In this document: piece after piece, positions 1-19,280 of the stretch | How the letters are laid out: the number at the start of each line of letters is the position of its first letter | Position numbering within the stretch: position 1 is the stretch's first letter | DNA from: Ichthyophonus hoferi | Taxonomy: Eukaryota > Opisthokonta > Ichthyosporea > Ichthyophonida > Ichthyophonidae | Reading direction: 5' to 3' | Length of the DNA: 29,425 nt | NCBI GenBank assembly: GCA_002751075.1 | Contig: NAOQ01000139.1 | Location: 83,422 to 112,846, forward strand | Position numbers and translations under genes: made by a program | The notes under the pieces: generated by a model | Told to the model about the DNA's origin: nothing | The model's database searches: none | What the model saw: only the letters and a program-made list of their open reading frames with translations

Positions 1-3000
1 ATATTCAGGGGCAAAGCATTTATGGCGGTAAACCTTATGATTGGTCTAATATCATGCCATATAGTAGGATAGGATAGGATAGGGTAGGGTACCATATATA
101 TATATACACACGTATATACATACATTTACAATAAAGGATCGGAGGTTACTGCGGGCCGGACCGGCCAATGATATTCGTGCAAAGTGCAGTGATTCATTGA
201 CCTCCAATCGGTGAAATTGCATTAGCCTAATAAGGTATAGTCCTGCCACTCCTCCTGTGGGATCCTCTGTAAGTGGGGTGGTAAGGATTGGTCAGATATC
301 GTGCCTTATTATAATATATCAGGCAGTATTATGTTATGATTCACTTCCTATGCACCACTCCTAAGCCTGCATTACAATGATATATTTATGCTAGCATACC
401 TATATTTATATGTGTATAGGTAGGTATACATGTAAGTCATCCTACATACACCCTCATCTACCTACCCTCTAGTGGTGGGGAGGCCGCTACAAACATGTCC
501 AAAGTCGCATGATTTCTCAACCCATGCTCTATTCCACTAATGGCAATATCCACAGCCTCCGTCCATTGTTGCATACTAATACTCTCGGCCAATTGCGTAC
601 GTAAGTTGCGCTCAATTGCCCATCTTATATTGGTTTCAAGGATCTGCCCTTGGAGACGATGTAGAAATATACTGGCTGGGTCCTCCTCCAATCTTGTTGA
701 TGATTCATTGCTAGGCGGATCGGTGAGGCATTGTGTGCCTATATTTAGATATGTACGTATATGAATACAGATTGGTTGAGGTTAGGTTGAGTATATTACA
801 TCGATGCGATTAATACATATATAATAATATTATAAAATGTTTTATTAACATTGGGGGAGAAATAGAAACATATAGTAAACACTTAAGTATTACTATATAT
901 ATTTAGAATAAGATAGTATGAATAGAGTGAAAAAAAAGAAAAAAAAAAAGGATGGAAAGATAATAGTAATGGTGATATGTACGGGTATATACTATATAAC
1001 ACTATAATACAGACTATATAATGCTATGTAGCCATGAAAAATAGTATGTAGAGTAACTAAGCAGAAAGGAAGAAAAACACGATAAATAATAATGAAAATA
1101 AATAGAAAGAGATGAAGTATAGTATGTATACTATGGTAGGATTGGGAGTATGAAATATTATTACCCTGTAAATCACCACGCAGAATAGAACGGGCTAGGG
1201 TAGCACAGCCTAATGCGCCTAGGGGAATACCAAAACATCGTACCTATAGGGAGGGATAGATATAGATATAGATACAGTTATAGGTATAGGCATATATATA
1301 TATATATATTAGAGGTATTATATGAACTATGGGTATTATATTGCCTATATGTAATATATACCTACATATACATTTGAATAACTATTTATAGTTATAGTTG
1401 TATTAACAAAAATATACATCTATATATATTTGTATATAAAAAATATATATCCACACGTAAAATTAAAATTATATACATCCTATCCCTTTCCCCCATTCTC
1501 TTACCATATCCAGTACCGTATAATATAAACTATCCTGCGGTTGTGTCTGGTACTTGCCATATAAGTCAATTCTTACGTAACCCCCCACCACTAGGGCAGG
1601 GTCTATCATGTAGGTCTGTGGTATGTTGCTGTTGATCAGATCCATACGAGGACCAATCCAATGCATGCGATCAGGATGATTACCAACCGATATTTGAATT
1701 TGATGGGAGGCATATATGGGAAACCCGCGCTGAAAGAGTGCCTGGAGGTATATATGACCCAATCATATCAATAATAGTCACACTTTCAGTTTTTTATTGG
1801 CTCCTCTAACTTCATGTCTTTCTTTTATAGTCTCGTAATATATATATACAGATAGATGATTTTATCTATCCTTTAAAAAGCCAATCACACATTATACACT
1901 ATTACGACCTTGCTTACAATAGCAAAGCATTAGAACAAATTAATCATTGCAATCCCATAGCGACATAATCGCACCACTTGCCTTATAAGGTGTAATCTCC
2001 ACGGCAGTAACTATACACGCACACTGCATTAGACGATACACAAGAAATTCATCAGAGTTTGGGCTAGACGAGCCAACTGAACTCCAGAATAAACCCCCAT
2101 TGGCCAATGTCTGATTAATGCCTTGTTGTGGGTGGTCACTACTAGAGGCTAGCAGTCCCTCTTTTAGTAGATCGGGCCGTAGGTAATAAGTATAACTATA
2201 TAAGGTTGGTTTATGATGATTAGGATTGGTCCGCTATATGGAATGAGAAGGATAGACTTGGAATGGCGTAGTTATAAAAGAAATGCATGATAAATATTGG
2301 CTAAGGAATGTAGATTGATTCTGCAAGTCAATAAGGAGAGAGATGACGTAGAAGGTAGCTAGGATACAGAGATGGCCAATGAATGCACTTTATATGGTAA
2401 TTACAGTGCTTTATTTAATAACTATAGTTGTATATTTTATATGATAATTATTATTGGTTATTTTATAATATACTTATATATGGTTAGTTTAAACTATAAC
2501 CAAAACTATTTATTTTATTTTGTAATTCCAATTGCACAATTCATTTGGCTATTAAGTAGGTATCCAATCACACTTTACAATTCTCTCACATTATAATCTA
2601 CCGCAAATCATTTCCCATCATAAATAAAAACCTTTTAATATAAAAACATTATTATACTATAGTATCACAATCTCTACCCATACCGCTAAAACAATCATTT
2701 GTGGCTAGATAATAAAAGCCATAAATAGAATAAAAGATATAAACATAGTATTATATATCAACACACCATATGTGTTACAGTCAAGCGCTTATATTTTGTC
2801 ATATAAAGTAATATAAGTAAGTACACAACTTTATTAATTCGTTAGGAAATAGTCATGCCTTCTAGTTAGTAAGTGATTACTTCAAGTGATCAAGTATAGG
2901 TGTAGTGATGACCTGATAACCTAGTGAATAGGAATGTAACAACTAAAAAAAGGAAAAAAAAAGGAAAACAAAAAACAGGTGTATTTTTGTGTGAAATGTA

Positions 3001-3794
3001 ATCCATGCTATTATCAACTACCTTTGAGAACACAGTATGTGTATGGCTCTGTAAGGATGTAAATAGTTACAACAATAATAAAGTACACAGGGACCTTGCA
3101 ACATTCACTTTATTGTACTTTATTATGTGCTGGTCATGGAAAGCAACCAACAAAAATACATTGAAAAAAATTATTTGGCAGGAGTCAATGGCGTATAGAG
3201 AAAGTAAAAAAGGCGAGATGAGAGCTAAGTTGAAAAATGACTGGGGTAAAAAGAAAATGAATTCGGATTTAAGGGCATGTACTTATAAAATAGAGTAAAA
3301 TGCAATGAAAAATAAATCAATAGCCAATGATAAGTATAAGTAACACCTCGTTAAACCTTGCCAACAGCAGTTATTACTAAAGCATGTGAGCAATCAATCC
3401 TTAAGTACGATTTAAATATTCTTGTAGACAGGGATGTAAAGAATTGCAAAACTCACTTTGCATTGAGTTGATGTATCTCCTTGTATAACTTGCACCAGTC
3501 CTGCTGCCTGCTTCTTGCCCATTTCTGGTCTTTATTCTCAACTAACTTAAAAAAGAAAAGACTTCGGTCATTTGTAATATCATCTAAACATTTTGTATGT
3601 ATGCTTGTTGAAAACGTTCTACCCTGTTTACATAAGTGTCTGAACATAGGAGGGGAAAAGGCAATAGAATTCCAAGATTTGCACACAAGTCTTGCCCTAC
3701 ATAAATCAGCATCATTAAGAAAGGTAAAGAGATACAAAATAAGCTCAGAGGGAAGGTCGCTAAAATAGTCAAAAGGGTCTTGTACAGAACACAT
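1..3794 (-). CDS. F-box protein, At4g00755-like, with C-terminal extension (3' end outside window)
   Basis: This is a probable substrate-recognition subunit of an SCF ubiquitin ligase. Exons on the minus strand are 3794-3457, 2195-1982, 1741-1505, 1243-1165, 738-466, 266-130 and 45-1; phases agree at every junction and give at least 441 residues. Residues about 12-52 form an F-box (LPSELILYLFTFLNDADLC, then RLVCKSWN). Residues about 113-270 resemble from memory the plant At4g00755-type F-box proteins: WSS, FLVYRL, PYKALFQRGFPIYAS, then GGYVRIDLYG, QDSLYYTVLDMVR. The part after that, with LETNIRWAIERNL and IEHGLRN, I do not recognise. The intron after 1982 has a GC donor (AAG|GCAAGT). The exon at 738 could instead read on to a stop at 458; I prefer splicing at 466 (G|GTAGGT) because the next two exons then join in frame. 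The first five exons are firm; those at 266-130 and 45-1 are weaker. The start ATG lies just upstream of the F-box. Confidence 0.8.
1285..1310. repeat. TA-rich microsatellite in the F-box gene intron
   Basis: A run of alternating TA in the intron between exons 1741-1505 and 1243-1165, preceded by TATAGA-type repeats from about 1258. Confidence 0.8.
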
Positions 3795-11026
<7,232 letters not shown>

Positions 11027-11339
11027 ACAAGGAATACAATCTTGCAGAGAGGATGATTTGAGATGTAATATAGATTATATATAGTTATGTTATGTATGCA
11101 TGTCTCTACTGTATGACTGATATATTATATTCTCCTTGTGGTGCTGTAGGTAAGCTTTATCGGCATATAATCTGATCTTGATCTACTGTATTATGCTTAT
11201 AATGTAATATGTTGGTCTATGTTGGTCTATGTTGATCCCATAAACTATGTTACATTAGGCCAGTTGCTGAGTATTTCTTATGAGTTGATATGTGTAAACC
11301 TACTTTACCTACCTACATTGATTAGTAGAATTTATAAAC

Positions 11340-11345
11340 AATAAA
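11340..11345 (+). terminator. VCP polyadenylation signal
   Basis: A canonical AATAAA lies 314 bases after the VCP stop codon, the first good match downstream in the sense direction. Confidence 0.5.
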
Positions 11346-11737
11346 ACTGGCTGCATGTTACTTTTTAATGCACACATACTCCTCTCGGTCCTAGATAATG
11401 TTGGATTGTTATATATCAGCGCCTAGATACGTGCGATGATATGCACAGGCACCTTATTTATGTCTTTCATATTATGAAAACCAGCCTACACATGCCATCT
11501 TCAAAATAGTAATAATATTCATTTCTCTTTTTGTTAACCCCTCATGTCTCTTCATATTTCTGTCTATGTCGTATGTGCAGTGGCTAGCTATATCCTGTAA
11601 CCACTATAATATTATTATTTTTCTTTTGTTGTATCATAAAGTAAATATATACAAAATGTCTATCATGAACCCCTACATGTTGATTTTTATAACGATATAA
11701 CAGTTATTAACTAGAAACTATCATATATGATTTATTA

Positions 11738-11776
11738 GATCTATCAACTTTTTTTTTAAAAAAAAGGATATAGATC
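11738..11776. repeat. Hairpin with T9A8 core
   Basis: GATCTAT at 11738-11744 and ATAGATC at 11770-11776 are perfect inverted repeats. Between them is a second perfect inverted repeat, C-T8 against A8-G. The nesting makes a near-continuous stem with small bulges. It lies in the VCP-kinase gap beyond the VCP poly(A) signal. A similar T14A9 run without a matching outer stem sits in the last VCP intron (10386-10408). Confidence 0.6.
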
Positions 11777-13958
11777 GAATGCCGTTATAAACAATTCTTT
11801 GTTTTTTATTGGGCTGGCGGTATACTCTGTCCATATTCCAGCCTGTGCAGTAATTGTCCTTCCCATGTGCAAGATGGTAGCAGACCATTACAAGAGCATT
11901 TACGATAAAAACTGTATAGCCTTTATTCAGTACTTTATTCAGTATTCTCACCGTTTACAAAATTGGAATGATTGAAGTGTCATTTTATTATGTTTATGAC
12001 ACGTTGCCAATAGGTCAGGAAAAAATGGCCGTGGTTCTTTCTATTCATAAGTGGAACTATACAGTTTTCACAATAACCATTTTAATATTAACTATTTTTT
12101 TTTTCAATACACAATAAAATTGTGTACTTATTTGTTAGGCAAATAAAACTATAACTGATGGAGGATAAATTGAGTTGAGCGACCTGTAAAAAAGTTGCGA
12201 TTAATAACAATTTGATCGAATTTATAGACGAGATAATATTTTTTTAAAAAACGCAAAAAACCAATAATATTAGCGATTGCACTAATTTTTCCCCAGGGAA
12301 TCAGAAGTCTTCAATATATATAACGAAACTTTTTATACTTTCTAAATATGTCATTTTTATAAGGTATTGATAGTGTTATCAAATTGGTTATAATAATCTC
12401 GTGCAGGTTGCCATTATATACTGTGGTGAACGTTCTCCACTTAGTGTAAAAGGGAGTTGACTCTCACGTTTCCTGTCGGGCGGCCACTAAAATGCTATTT
12501 TTCAATTGTGGCGAGAGCTAAACGAATAGCTTTGCAGCGAAATATGCAATAAGTGAAAGGATGGGAAAATGTCGAGCTTGTAACATCTTTGAATATTGTC
12601 GAGATCTTGTACCAGGATTTTACAAACTAGTAAATACAATCAGTGCATTGGTTACACACCATCGTTCTATAATGCTTTCTGAAGGTCTAAAATACTAGGA
12701 GACTAAGATACTTAGTGGAAATATAGATTGGGCATGTCTATGTTTATGCATCCAAAAATCTCTTTCATCATTTAGTAATAATGTAGTAAGAAAATGCATG
12801 TCTGCTACTTGCAGCCATCATATGTAAACAGTAATTTACGCCAATGCGGTATAAAAATATGATATGTGCTCATGTGCTCCTATCCTCACAACAGGAAATA
12901 ACGTATCATTTTAATTCATGCAATAATTCAAAAGGATTATTAATTAGCTATAAAAAACCAAGTGATACCATTGGGGTAGGCATGCATTAATTAATATGTC
13001 CGCATTATAGGAAGCTCGTTCTGCAGTTCCAGTCCTGAAATACAATTCACAACATAGCATAGCTTGACTCAAACAACTACTATAAGAGGCTATTAATTAA
13101 TATAGCCATGCTACAGTCGTGCCAAATAATAAAATAGGTTGGCATGCACATATAAGGTAATATCAATAGAGGCATATGATCCTATATATAAGGGAAATTG
13201 CGTCAGTCCCCTTTCTATCATCCTATCACATTGCAAGTGAAAAAAACCAATTAGTAAAAGAATCAAAGAGCCAGATTACCAAAGGTTTCATGAAAACACA
13301 GATCTAATATCACATTGGATAATATTGTGGCCATTAAGATAGCCCAAATGTCATTAATTAATCAATTGTACTTTAAATTGCGTACTTGCATAAATATTTT
13401 TATATATAAACATGTTTATTACGTAGTTTTTGTTTTCATTTTCTGTGTGCATTGAGTGGCCTTGTCTTTTTCTTTTTTTTAATTTCTACACTTTATGCTT
13501 ATCACACCTAGGTAAGTTAATATACTATTATATCTCATATACATTCCAAGCCTTATGCTATTCACTGTTGCTTATTTTATTAAGTTTCTTCATACTTGGC
13601 CTTTATCTTCCCTTTTAATCTCCATGTCTTCTTACCAGTCTAATATCCTCTTTTATGTTTAATTTATTTGCATTAACCCAGTCTGTCCATTCTCCTTACC
13701 ATCTGGAGATAGGCATAGACTCATCTTCATTTTGATGTTAGAGACATCCCCGTTCATTGACCAACATCTTTCGCGGTCTACCCTGGCACATGTATCTTAA
13801 ATCCTCCTAGCCTTCCTCTACAATTGTTTGTCACTGATGTACTGAAGTAGCATTGCTCACTTAAAATCTAATGATATAATCTATTTCTTGCCATACATGC
13901 AAAACACACCATTTGATTTAAAGGCACTCATACTTTCCTTCCTTGAACAGGGTTACCT

Positions 13959-16480
13959 ATGGAAGGCACAAGGCAAACTCCCCAACGTGACAGGTGGTCC
14001 TACCTGAGTGAATCCATCACTGGAAGGTTTCATGAGCCTATTCTATTAGGTTATGGGGCCTTTGGAGAAGTTTATAGAGCTGTGGATACACACGAGGATA
14101 TATATGTAGCTGTGAAGGTAGGAGTAATGTTTGGATTATGATTCTTGCTTAGATTTTATTATTTTGATGTCTTTTATCTGCTTAGCAGGTGCGTGATGTA
14201 ATGGCTGATTTGATTATTTACTCATATAGGCAGGGAGGAATGAGAGGGGTGATAGAGATAGATGTACTTTTGATCCTATGTATGCATGATGTGTGAAAAT
14301 AGAAAAGTTGCTCCAAGCTGACTTGTTCTTTCTTCCACATAGACTATCTATTATCGCAAAGACTACAACAATGACCTTTACTGGACCCGTGAACTAGAAG
14401 CCCTTAAGACAGCTAAAAGTTTTAATATAACTTCACTGTATAATTGGTTACAAGAACCTACTGTGTTAGTGCTAGTAATGGAATATGCTGCGGGCGGGTG
14501 TTTAGAGAGGAGACAGGGGCTAAAACCACAACCAGAGAGATTAATTAGGTTTTATCTCTACCAAACATTAATGGCAGTACTATATCTACATTCTCTTAAG
14601 GTGAGAGAGGGCGGCATGGTTGCTGTTTTTCTTGTTTCTTGTAATTTCTTATTGTTTTTTTTTTTTTTTTGCTTAGTGGCCTTATTTTTTTTATATTTGT
14701 TTTTACTAATTCACTATATAATTATATACCTACATATATCCACACCATATGCCCCATTTACATTTATCTCTGTCTTTCTAATGAAGCCAACCACTTGTTA
14801 ATTATCACCATGTATTATTAATGAGCTATATATATATATATATATATCCACATTCTATATCCTATTTATCTAAATGCTCTTCTACTAAAGCCAACTACTC
14901 ATTAATTATCACCCTGAATTATTAATGATCTATCTAGTTCCACTCACATGTTCCATGTACAGATCATCCATCGTGACATCAAACCTGACAATATTCTATT
15001 GATTGATCATGAAATATTTTCTCTGGCCAAGCTTGCTGATTTTGGATACGCCCGCCCATTGGCCGAAAATAATATGATGACAGCTGTGGGAACGCCTTGC
15101 TATGCGGGTCAGTGGTTGGTCAAGATTTGTAATATAGTCTATAGTGTAATATAGTATATTAATTATATTATATTATACAATAACATACTGTATTTCTATT
15201 ACGTAATACTATGGTATGCTGTTTTATATTATGCTATATAATGCTACATAATAATATTTTTTATACTACCTTACTATATTATGCATACATATATACATAT
15301 ACATACACCCAAGCCATGATACAATTCATATACACATCATTACATCACTTAATACTCTTTATCATTAACATATGTTTGTTCTATGCTATCCCAACAGCAC
15401 CCGAAGCATTTGACGGGATGTATGATGAGAGAGTAGATATATGGTCTACAGGTATGACGATGGCGCGTCTAATCACCGGCAAAGTCCCTGATCATAGGTT
15501 TGTGTGTGAGGTGCGGGTCCATGGATTGGGTCGGGTCGGGCTGGAGTGGTACGAGCTATAAACTAGGCTGTTGGTTTACATATTTAGCTGTACGATTGTT
15601 TTTTTGACTTATTTAATTTTTAAATAATTTTAAAGCGTATGTATGAGGTTCAGACACATCTACTATAGGATACTTATCACCAGATATCTCTGGGCAATGT
15701 TCGAGTCAGGTCGGAGTGGAGTGGATGTAGTAGGCATAAGCTATGTGAGCTCTTTCATTTTGTAGCATGTTACCATTTTATTATTATCATTAGGACCAAA
15801 ATACACTTCACGGTGCTAAATGTGTAGGATTGTCACACGATTAATACATCCCCGGTTATAATTGGTTTTGTTTAATTGACTATTTTATACATCCAGTTGT
15901 GCTATAACAGCTTGGGAACTCAACCTAATATTTCGCTCTCCTAAGTGGTGGACTGCACCCAAAGGTATGTGAAAACACTGCCCTGTATGTTATCCTTTTC
16001 ACTCTCCCCTTTTCTCTCTCTTAGATCCTATTCATATTTAATTTAGATGGATGGATTATTATTATTATCACTGTTTATTTCATATTTCCTTTAACGTGCA
16101 CATGAGAATATACTTCTATTCCATACATGTACACAACATCTATATAGATATGGATGTGCTATTAACTAACCATAGCCATCCATATTCAGCTGAAGCCTTT
16201 GCTCATAAATTGTTGACCTTTGATCCTGCCAAAAGATACACAGTGGTAGAGGCCCTACGCGACCCCTGGTTTAAGGTATATATATGTGTGATGATGTGTT
16301 ATATAATTATATATATATGCATATAATACAAGGTAGTTATATATTATATTATGCTTATTGACACCCATCCATATATTCTATCCCTACAAACAGACAGACG
16401 AACTCAAATCAGACCTCTGTATTTTAGCCGAACGTATCGGCATGCCTGGAGTATTTGAAATTGACACATACATTGGTTAA
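13959..16480 (+). CDS. Protein kinase, Ser/Thr type, complete 300 residues, family unassigned
   Basis: This transfers the ATP gamma-phosphate to a protein substrate I cannot name. Exons are 13959-14117, 14343-14600, 14963-15107, 15398-15497, 15897-15964, 16190-16275 and 16394-16480; phases close to 300 residues. All core motifs are present: glycine loop GYGAFGEV (31-38), VAVK with Lys53, a helix-C Glu (WTREL, Glu70), HRDIKPDN (142-149, Asp144), DFG (165-167), GTPCYAAPE (182-190) and DIWSTG. It should therefore be active. The HRDIKPDN loop points to Ser/Thr specificity, and the absence of Arg directly after DFG region motifs typical of tyrosine kinases agrees. The protein is almost only the catalytic domain, with about 25 residues before it and a short tail ending IDTYIG. 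An acceptor-like site (GAACAG|G) sits just before the ATG, suggesting an upstream non-coding exon. Donors after 15107 (GTCAGT) and 15497 (GTTTGT) are weak but fixed by phase. Confidence 0.9.
14778..14933 (+). repeat. Diverged 52-bp duplication in kinase intron 2
   Basis: Copies at 14778-14829 and 14882-14933 align without gaps and differ at 8 of 52 positions by hand count. Each contains AAGCCAAC followed by TTAATTATCACC and ends in a TATTAATGA-like block. They are separated by a TA microsatellite (about 14826-14848). The copies lie entirely in the intron between kinase exons 2 and 3. Confidence 0.75.
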
Positions 16481-17546
16481 CCCGTTGCCTCTCCTCGTTT
16501 ACCCTCTCCTTTTCCTCCTCCCTTCCTTCATCTTCTTATCACCTCATCTTACACTAGACTCGGTAAGTATCAAAGTTTATTTTTTCCACGATTGTAAAGA
16601 ATCGTGCGTCATTGAATCTTCTATCGTTTGCAATGTTATTGTTTTTTTTAATAAGAATAGTCAACGTGCCAGAATACGATTCCACAACAAAGGATTTATA
16701 GTTATTTTATTTTATTTTTAGTTATCAGTCAAAGGGCCAAACGCCCAATTAAGAAACTTCTCCTATTGGTCATTGATATTCCTGACCCATGCAGTTAGTA
16801 TAGGAGGCTAATATTTCTACTTCGTTTTACTTTTTTTTTTCATATACAGTAATAATGTTGCTGTGTATAAACTTTTAAATTGCCACCTAGTTCACCCAGT
16901 CATGCCCAATATTATTCATGCCTTGGTGATATTAATTTTAAATTTGTAGGAAAGGTCTGGTAGACGGGCGCTGGAAGCCCATGCAGACAACTCATTAAAA
17001 TGAAAAAAAGATTAACTTGTTTTACTGGGCTTATTCTCAAGCGTCTGATTCTCCTGTTTTGGCCAATTAACAAGCGATAATATATAATATACAATGCCAT
17101 AACGTATACATGTAAAGCCAACCTTCCCCCCACCACTCAACCTGGTCTCATCTGCTCTTAATTACCATTTTTTATTGCCGGGTTGATCTTTAGCTGACCT
17201 ATTGACACCCAGTTTTGTCAATGCCTGAAATCAGGCGTATGTCTTCAATATGTAATATATATAATTGAGTTCACCATATTGGATTGGTTGTTTTACGCCC
17301 CAAGGAGGTCACGATATTAGACTCACTTAATCTTGAAGTGAAAATATATTACGTTCTGATTGAGATATTTGTTTGGCCCCGTAGAGGTTTATAATCAACA
17401 GCACTATTACCTTATTATAGTTAGATGTGTCGGATGTTTTCAGCTAGAACGTTTTCTAAACGTTCATTTGTTTTTGTTTAATTTAATTATCGTGTTATTT
17501 ACTTCTATTTTGATTGACTACATATTGACCTCAATTAATTGGGTTC

Positions 17547-17603
17547 GCGATTGCTAAGTCGCTGCACTGGTAATCTTGGGTATTTTTGGGAATCGAATGA
17601 AGT
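17547..17603 (+). other. Possible decayed tRNA-derived (SINE-like) patch
   Basis: The block GCACTGGTAATCTTGGG followed by GGGAATCGAATG recalls the anticodon arm, variable region and T-loop of a class II tRNA or the tRNA-derived head of a SINE. The acceptor stem and a proper B box (GGTTCGAATCC) are not intact, so it is not a functional tRNA gene. No second copy is visible in the window. This is pattern resemblance only. Confidence 0.2.
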
Positions 17604-18180
17604 ATTAAGCGATAGTGTAAACCTCATCGTTATCCGAGTCGCACGACATATTTTATAATTTGTATTATTTTCATGGAACGGGTTTCAATAGAGTAGGGAA
17701 ACTATGTAAGGCCATCACTTGTCTTATAATGGGACCGGAAATTACTATAAATAAACGTTCGTTTAGCCTGACTATATGTTAGTTATTTATTTGTTCTTTA
17801 GGTATCAAAATGCAATCTGATAAAGCGCTTAAGAAATAGTTTACGAGGGCGCCACCTTTGACACCAAGGACCAGTGACATAACTACATCAATCCGGGATG
17901 GATAAAGTAGATGAACTGAAAACTGCTATTGGGGAGACGTTAGTTTCAACAAGATCTTCACCTCTTGTTTTTTATTTTCCAGTAGTTATATTTATCATAT
18001 TATGCACTTATGTTTCCAAAATGATTTGACTCTTACAACCATTAAATGTCTTTCACTTAACAATTAATTTAGATTATTTCTCTTTCAATCTCTTCCACTT
18101 ACAATACAATCCTGCAATAAATGCCTTTGCTTTGGACTCTTAAATGTAGAGCTAATAGCATTGTGTAGATTTTTCCACAG

Positions 18181-19280
18181 AAAGACATTGTTTTGAATTT
18201 AAAATTGGTTACTCATCAAGTAAAGGTGAAAGATCAGCTTAAGGAGATGGTTTTCAGTGTGAACAATGCATCAATTCTATTCATTAATAAAGTAGGTATG
18301 GTTCTCTGTATTTATATATAGGGATTATTGTATTGTGGTTCAGTGATTAATTCAATACAGGACGTTGATGGCGTTATGGAATCAATGGTCTGATTGATAA
18401 TTTTGTGGAGGTTGTCAATATCTTTCGTGACGACAATCTCCTTCCAAATAATGGCTATGTTCAGATTTGTTCCACTCTTGAGTAGAAGCCTGTATTCATG
18501 GCTTTATACTCGGTATTAAACATTTTCTACTTATTTTCTAATGCTCACATACGACATACAGTATATTATATAATAATGTGTTGAATTACATTATACTTTA
18601 TCATCGAATGTTGTATTATTAACTTCATGAATTTAAAATCAAGTTTAGTGTACTCTCTACTCCAGTCATTCTTATAATTTTGATTTTTTATACATTTGTG
18701 CTCATTTAATTTTATCAGATTATAACATTAGTTTATTACTTATTTTAGATGCAAAGTTTGCTATCTTTTGTTTTTGTTCGGACTGATACTTCCGTGTGTT
18801 TTTTTTGAGTCCAGCGATGTGTCATCAAGACATACTCTCTTTTATTTCAGTTAGCCATTTGTTTGTATCATAAGGTAGAACGCTCTACAATATTTTTATA
18901 TTTTAAATTAGTAACACATTGTTTATTAAGGAGTATTGAAATTATGAGCCGGTCTTGTTTAAATTTTAGGAAATCAGTTATCTAGTTGTGGATATTTAGT
19001 TACAATCGTTAAAGTATATTAAATAGTGAAGTATATTTTATATTTCATAATGAGTTTAGGAATTTGATAATTAAAACATAATTGATTGGATTATAATTGT
19101 TTTATCGTTTTGATTAAATAACTTCTATTGGCTATCTATCTTTACAATCTACCCGAAGACTGTGTCCCAGGATGAACAAGTTAGCGATCAATGGAACGTA
19201 ATTAAAGTTGCATCGTCCTATACGCTCTTTATCATTCCTCTTGATATTGAGAAACAAAGCGATTAAACTCTGGACCAATG
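18181..19280 (+). pseudogene. Interrupted coding-like tract, family unknown
   Basis: Three stretches read like protein more than their surroundings. About 18182-18292 encodes KDIVLNLKLVTHQ and more, is preceded by TTTCCACAG and ends before GTATGG. About 18362-18520 follows AATACAG and contains NIFRDDNLLPNNGYVQIC and later FMALYS. About 19150-19280 contains VSDQWNVIKVASSYTLF and later LDQWWEAM. The first two are bounded by acceptor- and donor-like sites, which would suit an unprocessed host pseudogene rather than a retrocopy. The frame is interrupted and I cannot assign a family. It might also be a divergent live gene I have mis-joined, or chance. Confidence 0.3.

Larger units (their letters stand above)
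11027..13958. other. VCP 3' UTR and VCP-kinase intergenic region
   Basis: The first part is the VCP 3' UTR, with an AATAAA at 11340-11345 and a 10-bp unit (GTTGGTCTAT) repeated from 11211. The rest is AT-rich, with no coding frame whose content looks real. It holds the T9A8 hairpin at 11738-11776 and several T/A runs. The part just before the kinase is pyrimidine-rich and ends in an acceptor-like GAACAG at 13951, so the kinase probably has a non-coding 5' exon somewhere in this gap. Confidence 0.6.

Noticed and set aside
458-691. Separate small minus-strand gene starting near 691
   Set aside because: The frame is open back to an acceptor at 739 and joins in phase to the exon at 1243-1165, so it is part of the F-box gene.
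3005-3298. 97-codon plus-strand frame inside the first F-box intron
   Set aside because: It begins with ATG and has mixed composition, but it has no recognisable motif, lies in a host intron and has no promoter or splice context. Likely chance.
11721-11951. 76-codon minus-strand frame downstream of VCP
   Set aside because: Its end is translated from the T9A8 hairpin and it shows no domain or splice context.
16912-17136. 74-codon minus-strand frame after the kinase
   Set aside because: No family resemblance, no supporting splice sites, and composition like the surrounding DNA.
17360-17557. 65-codon plus-strand frame with FGPVEVYNQQHYYL
   Set aside because: Starts like a real protein but turns into low-complexity hydrophobic sequence. 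No splice support and no family recognised.
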